From assembly GCA_017792405.1 (NCBI GenBank), contig CP051231.1:1094011-1158010 (forward strand): a DNA stretch of 64,000 nucleotides, read 5' to 3'. The notes below the pieces were generated by a model that saw nothing but the letters and a program-made list of their open reading frames with translations, was not told the origin of the DNA and searched no databases. This DNA is from Oceanicola sp. (GTDB lineage Bacteria > Pseudomonadota > Alphaproteobacteria > Rhodobacterales > Rhodobacteraceae). Shown here piece after piece: positions 53,501 through 61,110 of this stretch; position 1 is the first letter of the stretch, and every line of letters starts with the position of its first letter. A program made the translations under genes and the position numbers.

Positions 53501-54664
53501 GTGACCCCACGCGACATACTCGACAAGCTCGTGTCCTTCCGGACTGTTTCATCGGCCTCTAACCTCGACCTGATCGACTGGGTGGAAGGCTGGCTGGCGG
53601 AGCGCGGCATTGCCGCGACTCGCGTGCCCGATTCCACCGGCGAGAAGGCGGCGCTTTTTGCCTCCGTCGGGCCGGATGCGCCGGGCGGTGTGCTGCTCTC
53701 GGGCCATACCGATGTGGTGCCGGTGGAGGGGCAGAGCTGGGCCAGCGACCCTTGGGCGGTAGAGGAGCGGGACGGGCGGCTCTATGGCCGCGGCGTGGTC
53801 GACATGAAGGGCTTTGACGCGCTTGCGCTCTGGGCAATGGGGCAGGCCGCCGAGCGGGGCGTTTCGCGCCCGTTGCAGATTGGCCTGAGCTATGACGAGG
53901 AGATCGGCTGCTTCGGCGCGCCGCCGATGATCGAGGCCTTGCAGGCCAGTGGTTTGCCCCGCGCGGAGGCGGTGGTGGTGGGCGAGCCGTCGATGCTGAA
54001 GCCGGTCACCGGGCACAAGGGCAACCTCGGGTTTGGGATCGTGGTGAAGGGCTTTCCGGTGCACAGCTCGATGATGCACGAGGGGGTCAGCGCGATCATG
54101 GAGGCGGCGCGGCTGATCGGCTGGGCGAACGAGGTGAATGCGGCACAGTTTGCCCGCACGCCGACGCCCGAAGAGGCGGTGTTCACCCCGCCCTGCACCA
54201 CGCTGCATGTTGGAAAGATCCGGGGCGGGGAGGTGCATAACATCACCGCCGAGCATTGCGAATTGCTGTTTGATTTCAGGGTGATGCCGATGGAGGACAC
54301 GGCGGACTGGCGGGCGCGCCTGCGCGACAAGGTGGCCGAGATCGAGGCAGGCATGAAGGCCACGCACCCCGATGCGGGCTTTACCCTGCACGAGCTTTTC
54401 GACGTGCCGGGCCTTGCGCCGGAATCAGGCCCCGAGGCCAATGCCGAGCCGCTGGTGCGCAGCCTGACCGGCGACAACGGGCCGGGGGCCGTGGTGAGCT
54501 TTGCCTCGGAGGCAGGGCAATTTCAGAATGCCCGTTATTCTACCGTGATTTGCGGGCCGGGAGACATTGCACAGGCCCACAAGGCAGACGAATATATGAC
54601 CATCGCACAGTTCGAGGCAGGCCAACGCGTTATGGAGCGGCTGCTCGATCATCTGAAGGAGTAA
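53501..54664 (+). CDS. argE: Acetylornithine deacetylase (ArgE, M20 family)
   Basis: This enzyme hydrolyses N-acetylornithine, or a related acyl-amino acid. The 387 residues contain the metal-binding LSGHTDVVPVEGQSW, the bridging RGVVDMKGFDALA, the catalytic SYDEEIGCFGAP and a dimerisation domain with GHKGNLGFGIVVKG. Most Rhodobacterales use ArgJ for arginine synthesis and ArgE for acyl-amino-acid breakdown, so a catabolic role is possible. The start is GTG 53501. The next M20 gene follows after 6 bp. Confidence 0.88.
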   Translation: MTPRDILDKLVSFRTVSSASNLDLIDWVEGWLAERGIAATRVPDSTGEKAALFASVGPDAPGGVLLSGHTDVVPVEGQSWASDPWAVEERDGRLYGRGVVDMKGFDALALWAMGQAAERGVSRPLQIGLSYDEEIGCFGAPPMIEALQASGLPRAEAVVVGEPSMLKPVTGHKGNLGFGIVVKGFPVHSSMMHEGVSAIMEAARLIGWANEVNAAQFARTPTPEEAVFTPPCTTLHVGKIRGGEVHNITAEHCELLFDFRVMPMEDTADWRARLRDKVAEIEAGMKATHPDAGFTLHELFDVPGLAPESGPEANAEPLVRSLTGDNGPGAVVSFASEAGQFQNARYSTVICGPGDIAQAHKADEYMTIAQFEAGQRVMERLLDHLKE

Positions 54665-54670
54665 CCCCAA

Positions 54671-55834
54671 GTGCCCATCAAGAATCGCCTCTCCGAGATG
54701 CAGCCCGAGATCGCCGAATGGCGGCAGGACTTTCACATGCATCCGGAAATCCTGTTTGACACCCATCGCACCGCTGGCGTCGTGGCTGAGAAGCTACGGG
54801 AATTTGGTTGCGACGAGGTTACCGAGGGGATCGGGCGGACCGGCGTGGTGGCCGTGATCAAGGGCAAGCAGCAGGGATCGGGCAAGGTCATCGGGCTGCG
54901 CGCCGACATGGACGCGCTGCCGATCCACGAGCAGACCGGGCTGGAGTATGCCTCCAAAACCGATGGCGCGATGCATGCTTGCGGCCATGACGGCCACACC
55001 GCGATGCTGTTGGGCGCCGCGAAATACCTCGCCGAGACCCGCAATTTTGACGGCACGGTTGTTGTGATCTTCCAGCCCGCCGAAGAGGGCGGCGGCGGTG
55101 GCCGGGAGATGTGCGAAGACGGGATGATGGAGCGCTGGGGTATTCAGGAAGTCTACGGGATGCACAACTGGCCGGGCGTTCCGACCGGGCAATTCGCCAT
55201 CCGCCCCGGGCCGTTCTTTGCGGCGACCGACCAGTTTGTCATTGATATCGAAGGAAAAGGCGGCCACGCGGCCAAGCCGCAGGAGACGGTGGACAGCACC
55301 ATCGTGGCCTCGCACACGGTGCTGGCGCTGCAAACGATCGTGAGCCGCAACTCGGACCCGACGAAGGAGGCTGTGGTCTCGGTCACCAGCTTCGAGACGT
55401 CGAGCAAGGCGTTCAACGTGATCCCCCAGCGGGTGCAGCTAAAGGGCACGGTGCGGACGCTCTCGCCGGAGACGCGGGAACTGGTTGAAAAGCGGCTGCC
55501 TGCCATTGCCGAGAAGACCGCCGAGGTCTTCGGCGCGGTGGCCAAGGTGAACTACATGAAGGGCTACCCGGTGATGGTGAATTCCGAGGAGCAAACCGAG
55601 TTTGCCGCCGAGGTTGCCAGGGCGGTTTCGGGGGAGTGTGCGGAGGCGCCGCTGGTGATGGGGGGCGAGGATTTTGCCTTCATGCTGGAGGAGCGTCCGG
55701 GGGCTTATATCCTTGTTGGGAATGGCGATACCGCGGCGGTGCATCACCCGGAATACAACTTCAATGATGAAGCGATTCCAGCGGGTTGCAGCTGGTGGGC
55801 GGAGATCGTTGAAAAGCGGATGCCGGCGGCCTGA
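54671..55834 (+). CDS. M20 amidohydrolase (hippurate hydrolase/HipO type)
   Basis: The 387 residues of this M20D hydrolase show LRADMDALPIHE, HACGHDGHTAMLLGAA (metal ligands), FQPAEEGGGGG with the catalytic Glu, and VMGGEDFAFML. It removes acyl groups from amino acids or cleaves small conjugates in the cytoplasm. The GTG start at 54671 is set by GAAGGAG overlapping the argE stop. Together with argE and the divergent peptide ABC genes it suggests uptake and deacylation of amino-acid conjugates. Confidence 0.9.
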   Translation: MPIKNRLSEMQPEIAEWRQDFHMHPEILFDTHRTAGVVAEKLREFGCDEVTEGIGRTGVVAVIKGKQQGSGKVIGLRADMDALPIHEQTGLEYASKTDGAMHACGHDGHTAMLLGAAKYLAETRNFDGTVVVIFQPAEEGGGGGREMCEDGMMERWGIQEVYGMHNWPGVPTGQFAIRPGPFFAATDQFVIDIEGKGGHAAKPQETVDSTIVASHTVLALQTIVSRNSDPTKEAVVSVTSFETSSKAFNVIPQRVQLKGTVRTLSPETRELVEKRLPAIAEKTAEVFGAVAKVNYMKGYPVMVNSEEQTEFAAEVARAVSGECAEAPLVMGGEDFAFMLEERPGAYILVGNGDTAAVHHPEYNFNDEAIPAGCSWWAEIVEKRMPAA

Positions 55835-55885
55835 GGCTCGGTTAACAAGGCGCGCGCGGGGCGGTTAACCATGGCCGCCCGGCGA

Positions 55886-55922
55886 TGCACATTCGATGCA
55901 CAACTGATGCACATTCCATGCG
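55886..55922. repeat. TGCA boxes at 11-bp spacing, second copy
   Basis: TGCA begins at 55886, 55897 and 55908 and TGCG at 55919, again exactly 11 bp apart. The units read ATGCACAnnnn, like the reverse complement of 26413-26450. GTTAAC boxes flank it at 55841, 55864 and 55944. It lies between convergent genes (M20 amidohydrolase and DUF1127), so it is not simply a promoter. Confidence 0.7.
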
Positions 55923-56025
55923 CATGTCAGATGACATAGTGGCGTTAACTTAACGGGCCGTGCGGTGACGCGATCGTGAGAGCGCGCTCCGCTGGGGCTA
56001 TGGTGGGTGGCTGGCTGAGAAGGAA

Positions 56026-56050
56026 GATCCTCGGGTCAGGCCCGAGGATC
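56026..56050. terminator. Perfect hairpin after the DUF1127 gene
   Basis: GATCCTCGGG (56026-56035) pairs exactly with CCCGAGGATC (56041-56050) across TCAGG. It lies 34 bp beyond the DUF1127 stop. It lacks a T-run. Sequences of this type recur between genes in alphaproteobacteria as REP-like elements. Confidence 0.55.
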
Positions 56051-56083
56051 ACGCGGTGCAAGCGAGCGCGGGTTCTGCCGTGC

Positions 56084-56242
56084 TTAGCCGTAAACGGCGG
56101 CGCGGGCGATCTGGCTGGCGTCTTCGGGAAAGATGCCGAGGTCGAGGGCCACGTCGCGCGGAAGGGCGGCGATCTCGTTGCGGGTGCGGGTGTAGGCGCG
56201 GTGCTTTTCATAGGCGGCGCGGAGGGTGGTCAAGACGGTCAT
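56084..56242 (-). CDS. DUF1127 small protein
   Basis: A 52-residue frame runs from ATG 56242 to TAA at 56084. It begins MTVLTTLRAAYEKHRAYTRT and continues with RNEIAALPRDVALDLGI, the Arg/Leu-rich helix and L-x-D-L-G-I motif of DUF1127 (YjiS-like) proteins. AAAGGA lies upstream. Short DUF1127 proteins in alphaproteobacteria have been linked to phosphate uptake and RNA turnover; here nothing nearby indicates which. Confidence 0.8.
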   Translation of the reverse strand: MTVLTTLRAAYEKHRAYTRTRNEIAALPRDVALDLGIFPEDASQIARAAVYG

Positions 56243-56396
56243 CGGAGCTGTCCTTTCGTTTGCTTCTGTCTTCCTCTTGTGCGCCAGAAATAGTCATGCT
56301 GCGCCGCGGCACAACTGACCGTTTGCGCTAACGGGATTGCGCTGGGTGCATGGCTCCCGGCGAAAAGCCATGCGTCAGGCGGGACAGGGCAAAAGC

Positions 56397-56430
56397 AAAG
56401 GGCCGCCCGGTTGCCCGGACGGCCCTTTTG
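56397..56430. terminator. Bidirectional terminator after gap (first copy)
   Basis: AAAGGGCCG (56397-56405) pairs with CGGCCCTTT (56420-56428) around a loop that itself contains CCCGG/CCCGG. A- and T-runs on either side allow function on both strands; it lies about 20 bp beyond the gap stop. Confidence 0.75.
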
Positions 56431-56448
56431 GCGCGGTGTGGCGGTGGC

Positions 56449-57450
56449 TCAGATGAGCTTGCCCATGGCCACGGCGGTATCGGACATGCGGTTGGAGAAG
56501 CCCCACTCGTTGTCATACCAGCTCAGGATGCGGCACATCGTGCCCTCCATCACCTTGGTCTGGTCGAGCGCGAAGGTGGAGCTGTGCGGGTCGTGGTTGA
56601 AGTCGATCGAGACGTTGGGCTGGTCGGTCACGCCGAGGATGCCCTTGAGCGGGCCAGCGGCGGCGGCCTGCATGGCCTCGTTGATCTCTTCGACCGTGGT
56701 GTCGCGGGCGGCCTCGAAGGTGAGGTCCACCACCGAGACGTTGGGGGTGGGCACGCGGATGGCGACGCCGTCGAGCTTGCCGTTCAGCTCGGGGAGCACC
56801 AGGCCCACGGCCTTGGCGGCCCCGGTGGAGGTGGGGATCATCGACATGGCCGCCGCGCGGGCGCGGTAGAGATCCTTGTGCATGGTGTCCAGCGTGGGCT
56901 GGTCACCGGTGTAGCTGTGGATCGTGGTCATGAAGCCCTTGGCAATGCCGATGCTGTCGTTCAGCACCTTGGCCACCGGCGCGAGGCAGTTGGTGGTGCA
57001 GGAGGCGTTGGAGACGACGATGTGATCCTTGGTCAGGGTGTCATGGTTGACGCCGTAGACCACGGTATTGTCGGCGTTCTTGCCGGGGGCCGAGATCAGC
57101 ACGCGGGAGGAGCCGTTCTCGAGATGCGCCTGGCAGGCCTCCTTGGAGGTGAAGATGCCGGTGCATTCCATCACCACGTCGACATCGGCCCAGGGCAGCT
57201 CGGCGGGGTTGCGGATGGCGGTGACCTCGATGGGGCCGCGGCCCACGTCGATGGTGTTGCCGGCCACCTTGACCTCGCCCGGGAACTTGCCGTGGACAGA
57301 GTCGAAGCGGATGAGGTGGGCGTTGGTCTCGACCGGGCCGAGATCGTTGATGGCGATCACCTCGATATCGGTGCGCCCGCTCTCGATGATGGCGCGGAGC
57401 ACGTTGCGGCCAATGCGGCCGAACCCGTTGATTGCAACCTTGACGGCCAT
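56449..57450 (-). CDS. gap: Glyceraldehyde-3-phosphate dehydrogenase, NAD-type
   Basis: The 333 residues contain the Rossmann motif INGFGRIGR, Asp36 (AINDLG) that selects NAD, the catalytic [12 protein letters not shown] (Cys151) and the C-terminal [13 protein letters not shown]. This is the glycolytic type. GGAGGTTTTC precedes the ATG at 57450. A 14-bp palindrome 19 bases before the start resembles the operator of the LacI-type central-carbon regulators of alphaproteobacteria. Confidence 0.95.
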   Translation of the reverse strand: MAVKVAINGFGRIGRNVLRAIIESGRTDIEVIAINDLGPVETNAHLIRFDSVHGKFPGEVKVAGNTIDVGRGPIEVTAIRNPAELPWADVDVVMECTGIFTSKEACQAHLENGSSRVLISAPGKNADNTVVYGVNHDTLTKDHIVVSNASCTTNCLAPVAKVLNDSIGIAKGFMTTIHSYTGDQPTLDTMHKDLYRARAAAMSMIPTSTGAAKAVGLVLPELNGKLDGVAIRVPTPNVSVVDLTFEAARDTTVEEINEAMQAAAAGPLKGILGVTDQPNVSIDFNHDPHSSTFALDQTKVMEGTMCRILSWYDNEWGFSNRMSDTAVAMGKLI

Positions 57451-57468
57451 GAAAACCTCCTGTGCTGG

Positions 57469-57482
57469 TGTTAACGCTAACA
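57469..57482. promoter_or_regulatory. LacI-type operator-like palindrome before gap (first copy)
   Basis: TGTTAACGCTAACA is a near-perfect palindrome with a CG centre. It matches the TGTTAnCGnTAACA form that I recall for CceR-like regulators in Rhodobacterales. It lies 19-32 bp upstream of the ATG, where a bound repressor would block initiation or elongation. Confidence 0.55.
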
Positions 57483-57745
57483 TTGCGATTGCGCGCCACA
57501 TGTCAAGGCGGCGCAGGGCAGGGATGGCTGAGAGCAGCATACACGGGATGGGCAAAAGCGCGAGGCTCGGCTCGGCGGAGCGATCACGGGGCCGTGAACA
57601 GCCGCTGAAAGTTTTTTGGAACGATCCGGGCCGCCGCGCAGTTGTGGAGGCAATGACGGTGCAGCGGCCGGCCAATGGTGGCCCCGCGAGGCACCGGCCC
57701 CGGAAAAAATACCGGGGCGCCAAAGAGATAAGGAGTTCGTTCGAT

Positions 57746-58204
57746 ATGAAACGCCTGATGATGACTGTCGCTGCTGTTGCCATGACTGCCGGTACCGCCT
57801 TTGCGATGACCCCGGAGCAACTGCGCGAATCCGTTGACGCCTCGCTGACCGAGTACGCCCCAGAAGTTGAAGCCGAAACCCTGACCGACGACCAAGTGCG
57901 TCAGGTGTACGTTGTGGTGAACGACTCCGGCAAATCCCCCGCCGAGAAGTCGGGTGCGATCGGTGAGATCATCGAAGGCACCAACGCCGAGTACTACGCT
58001 GACCTCGCCGATGGTGACATCGATCTGGAGCTCGACGTGAACAACATGCGTGAGATCCTGCAAGCCAAGCTCGACATCGGTGGTTACGACCACGATGTGT
58101 CGGAGCTGAGCGATGAGGAAGTTGCCTCGCTGGCGCAAGCCTTCAACAACGGCAACACCCCTGCTGAGATTGACGCTGCCGTGGCCAGCTACTTCGATAG
58201 CTGA
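57746..58204 (+). CDS. Exported acidic protein of unknown function
   Basis: This encodes 152 residues: a signal peptide ([20 protein letters not shown]) and a very acidic mature part with helices such as [25 protein letters not shown] and [13 protein letters not shown]. No cysteines occur in the mature protein. AAGGAG lies upstream. Codon use is that of a well-expressed gene, and a clear terminator follows. It does not belong to a family I recognise. Confidence 0.75.
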   Translation: MKRLMMTVAAVAMTAGTAFAMTPEQLRESVDASLTEYAPEVEAETLTDDQVRQVYVVVNDSGKSPAEKSGAIGEIIEGTNAEYYADLADGDIDLELDVNNMREILQAKLDIGGYDHDVSELSDEEVASLAQAFNNGNTPAEIDAAVASYFDS

Positions 58205-58231
58205 CACCAGCGGTCGCAGAACGCGACATTT

Positions 58232-58264
58232 GGGCCGTCCTTCGGGGCGGCCCTTTTCTTTTGT
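58232..58264 (+). terminator. Rho-independent terminator after the acidic exported protein
   Basis: GGGCCGTCC (58232-58240) pairs with GGGCGGCCC, with one G-T pair, around a TTCG-type loop, followed by TTTTCTTTTG. Confidence 0.8.
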
Positions 58265-58286
58265 TTTGAGGTCTTCGCGGGGGCGC

Positions 58287-58430
58287 TTAGCGCCAGAAGG
58301 CGAGCCACTCGGTGAGGGCGGAGAACTTCTTCAGCATGAAGAGGGTGGCGGCGCTCTCGTTCAGCACGCCGTCGGCCACGAGGGCGGCGACGGCGAGGAG
58401 GAACAGGATGAGGGCGAGCCGGTTGGTCAT
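58287..58430 (-). CDS. 47-residue single-span membrane protein between the gap genes
   Basis: This frame runs from ATG 58430 to TAA at 58287. It begins MTNRLALILFLLAVAALVAD, a membrane helix, and ends with an amphipathic tail (LFMLKKFSALTEWLAFWR). It lies 48 bp downstream of the second gap gene on the same strand and is likely co-transcribed. Similar short proteins sit near gap in related Rhodobacterales as far as I recall; function unknown. Confidence 0.65.
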   Translation of the reverse strand: MTNRLALILFLLAVAALVADGVLNESAATLFMLKKFSALTEWLAFWR

Positions 58431-58478
58431 GCCGCCTTCATAGCGGGCAACTGGGGCGGCAGGAAGGCGGGGCGCGCC

Positions 58479-59477
58479 TTAGTTCAGGCGGCCCATGTGC
58501 CCGGCGACATCGGCCATGCGGGCGGAGAAGCCCCACTCGTTATCGTACCAGGCCAGCACGCGCACGGTGCGCCCGACGACCTTGGTCTGGTCGGGGGCGA
58601 AGATAGAGCTTTGCGGCGTGTGGTTGAAGTCGATCGAGACCTTGGGGGCCGGGTCGTAGGCCATGACCATGCCCATGTGCCCGGCGCAGGCCTCGGCCAC
58701 CACCTCGTTCACGTTCTCAACGGTCACGTCGCGGCCTGCCTCGAAGGTGAGGTCCACCGCCGACACGTTGGGGGTGGGCACGCGCATGGCGGTGCCGTCG
58801 AGCTTGCCGGAGAGTTCGGGCAGCACCTCGCCGAGCGCCTTGGCAGCGCCGGTGGAGGTGGGGATCATCGCCATGGCGGCGGCGCGGGCGCGGTAGAGAT
58901 CCTTGTGGCGACGGTCCAGCGTGGGCTGGTCGCCGGTGTAGCTGTGGATCGTCGTCATGATGCCGCGCTCGATGCCGATGGTGTCGTTCAGCACCTTGGC
59001 GAGCGGGGCGAGGCAGTTGGTGGTGCAGGAGCCGTTGGAGACCATCCGCTCATCCGCGCGCAGGGCGCGGTGGTTGACGCCGTACACCACGGTGCGATCC
59101 ACATTGGAGGCGGGGGCGGAGATGAGCACCTTGCCGGCGCCGCGCTCGAGGTGGATGGCGGATTTGATGCCATCGTTGAACTTGCCGGTGCATTCCAGCA
59201 CCACGTCGCAGCCGCCCCAATCGAGGGTCTCGGGCTCGTAGCTCGACATCACGTCGATCGGGCCGCGGCCGAGGTCGAGCGCATCGCCCTTGACTTGCAC
59301 CTCGCCGGGGAACCGCCCGTGGACGCTGTCGTAGCGGAGCAGGTGGGCGTGGGTCTCGATATCGCCGGGGGCGTTGATCTTGACGACCTGAACATCGTTG
59401 CGCGCGCTCTCGGCGATATGCGCCAGGGTGCAGCGCCCGATGCGGCCAAATCCGTTGATCCCGATGGTGATGGTCAT
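58479..59477 (-). CDS. Glyceraldehyde-3-phosphate dehydrogenase, second type (possibly NADP-using)
   Basis: The 332 residues share the GAPDH architecture with the first copy (INGFGRIGR; Cys151; [12 protein letters not shown]). At the cofactor-specificity position Ala36 replaces Asp (KINAPGD versus AINDLGP), which removes the residue that excludes NADP. The catalytic motif reads [12 protein letters not shown], with Gly in place of the usual Ala. These suggest an enzyme for gluconeogenic or NADP-linked flux, as in GapB. Operator-like palindromes lie upstream at 59555-59587. Confidence 0.9.
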   Translation of the reverse strand: MTITIGINGFGRIGRCTLAHIAESARNDVQVVKINAPGDIETHAHLLRYDSVHGRFPGEVQVKGDALDLGRGPIDVMSSYEPETLDWGGCDVVLECTGKFNDGIKSAIHLERGAGKVLISAPASNVDRTVVYGVNHRALRADERMVSNGSCTTNCLAPLAKVLNDTIGIERGIMTTIHSYTGDQPTLDRRHKDLYRARAAAMAMIPTSTGAAKALGEVLPELSGKLDGTAMRVPTPNVSAVDLTFEAGRDVTVENVNEVVAEACAGHMGMVMAYDPAPKVSIDFNHTPQSSIFAPDQTKVVGRTVRVLAWYDNEWGFSARMADVAGHMGRLN

Positions 59478-59554
59478 CTTCCCGCTCCTTGGATTGCCCT
59501 TGGAGAGCCGGGTAGCATACCGATGCATACTCGGGAAAGTGCAGCAAATCAGCG

Positions 59555-59587
59555 TGTTAGCGTAAACATCCGCTGTTAGCGATAGCA
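59555..59587. promoter_or_regulatory. Two LacI-type operator-like sites before the second gap gene
   Basis: TGTTAGCGTAAACA (59555-59568) and TGTTAGCGATAGCA (59574-59587) are imperfect copies of the site at 57469-57482, 19 bp apart. They sit between the divergent second gap gene and the DUF808 gene and may affect both. Confidence 0.5.
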
Positions 59588-59674
59588 GTTTGCGCAAACG
59601 TTGCCCGGCATGGCTGCGCGCTTGCCTCTGCGGGCCGAATCCCTAGGTTGGAGGGGCGAACAAAGGGAACGGGC

Positions 59675-60628
59675 ATGAGCGGACTTCTGGCACTTCTGGA
59701 CGACGTGGCGGCGATTGCAAAGCTGGCGGCGGCCTCGGTGGATGACATCGCCAGCCAGGCGGCGAAGGCGAGCGCCAAGGCGGCGGGCGCGGTGATCGAC
59801 GATGCGGCGGTGACGCCGAAATATGTGCAGGGGTTCGAGCCCAAACGGGAGCTGCCGATTGTCTGGCGGATCGCGCGGGGCTCGATCTTCAACAAGCTGG
59901 TGATCCTGTTGCCAGCCGCGCTGCTGCTCTCGGCCTTTGCGCCTTGGCTCATTTATCCGTTGTTGATGCTGGGCGGGGCCTATTTGTGTTTCGAGGGGGC
60001 GGAGAAGATATGGCATCTGATCCATCCAAGCTCGCACCATGTCGACATTCATATCGAGGGGGACAAGGCGCACCTTGAGGAGCAGAAGATTCAGGGCGCG
60101 ATCAAGACGGATTTCATCCTCTCCGCCGAGATCATGACGATCATCCTTTCCAACCTCGACGCGGAGGCGAGCATCTGGTTTCAGGGCGCGGCGCTGGCGC
60201 TGGCGGGGGTGATGATCACTGCTGCCGTTTATGGCAGCGTGGCGATCATCGTGAAGGCCGATGACGTGGGGCTGCATATGGCCGAGCGCGGCCGCCTCGG
60301 GCTGACCCGGGCGCTGGGGCGCGGGATCGTGATCGGGATGCCGTGGTTCTTGAAGTTTCTGATGATCGTGGGCACGGCGGCGATGCTTTGGGTCGGCGGG
60401 CAGATCATCATCCATTCGCTGGCCGTGATGGGCTGGCATGACCCGGAGCACTGGGTGCATGACGCGGCTGTGGCGGCGGCGGCGAAGGTGCCGGAGAACT
60501 GGCATGCGGTTGTGGAATGGATCGCCGGGGCCGGACTGGCCGGCGTGCTGGGGCTGCTGCTTGGCTTCGTGCTGATCCCGTTGGTGCAATTCGTGATCGC
60601 GCCGATGTGGAAGGCGGTGCGCGGGTGA
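59675..60628 (+). CDS. DUF808 family inner-membrane protein (YedI type)
   Basis: The 317 residues start at ATG 59675 with the family beginning SGLLALLDDVAAIAKLAAASVDD. Several membrane helices follow, with DDVGLHMAER and LGRGIVIGMPWFLKFL as conserved landmarks. Function unknown. Its TGA overlaps the GTG start of the DoxX-like gene, so the two are coupled. Confidence 0.9.
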   Translation: MSGLLALLDDVAAIAKLAAASVDDIASQAAKASAKAAGAVIDDAAVTPKYVQGFEPKRELPIVWRIARGSIFNKLVILLPAALLLSAFAPWLIYPLLMLGGAYLCFEGAEKIWHLIHPSSHHVDIHIEGDKAHLEEQKIQGAIKTDFILSAEIMTIILSNLDAEASIWFQGAALALAGVMITAAVYGSVAIIVKADDVGLHMAERGRLGLTRALGRGIVIGMPWFLKFLMIVGTAAMLWVGGQIIIHSLAVMGWHDPEHWVHDAAVAAAAKVPENWHAVVEWIAGAGLAGVLGLLLGFVLIPLVQFVIAPMWKAVRG

Positions 60629-60990
60629 TCTGGCAATCGGTTGCTCTGCTGGTCGCGCGTCTCCTGATCGCGGGGCTGTTCATCGGCGGCGCGGTGCAGA
60701 AGACCCAGCCGCAGGCGGTGATGGACCTGCTGGCGGGCAAGGGGATGCCGACCTGGCTGGTTTGGCCCGCGTTGGCCTTCAACGCGGGCGCGGCGGTGTG
60801 CCTTGTGCTGGGTGTCTGGGTGACGCCGGTGGCGCTGGCGCTGGCGGCCTATTGCGCCTTTACCAGCATGTTCCACTACATCCCGAGCGACCCGTGGCAG
60901 ATTACCATCTTCGTGAAGAACTGGGCGATCGCGGGCGGATGCCTTGCGCTGGCCGTGGCCGGGCCGGGTTGGTTTGCGCTGGGCGGGTAG
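60625..60990 (+). CDS. DoxX family membrane protein
   Basis: The 121 residues start at GTG 60625 inside the DUF808 stop. Four membrane helices are visible; the DoxX pattern VARLLIAGLFIGGAVQK near the N-terminus, LLAGKGMPT, and IFVKNWAIAGGCLAL at the end is present. DoxX proteins are small membrane proteins linked in some bacteria to thiosulfate or redox metabolism; the role here is unknown. Confidence 0.85.
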   Translation: MIWQSVALLVARLLIAGLFIGGAVQKTQPQAVMDLLAGKGMPTWLVWPALAFNAGAAVCLVLGVWVTPVALALAAYCAFTSMFHYIPSDPWQITIFVKNWAIAGGCLALAVAGPGWFALGG

Positions 60991-60992
60991 GT

Positions 60993-61103
60993 GGGGTGCG
61001 CCATGAATGCGCACCCTACGGGGGTGTCACACCGTAGGCTGAACAGTTGCGCCATGAATTGGCAGCCTGCGCGGGTGTAGGGTGCGCATACATGGCGCAC
61101 CCC
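60993..61103. repeat. Inverted repeat with two self-palindromic 27-bp arms
   Basis: The 27 bases at 60993-61019 match the reverse complement of 61077-61103 with one mismatch. Each arm contains GGTGCGC...GCGCACC and can fold on its own. A third, diverged TTGCGCCATGAATTGGCAG lies between. It fills the convergent gap between doxX and tkt and may serve as terminator for both. Confidence 0.7.
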
Positions 61104-61110
61104 CAAAGGA

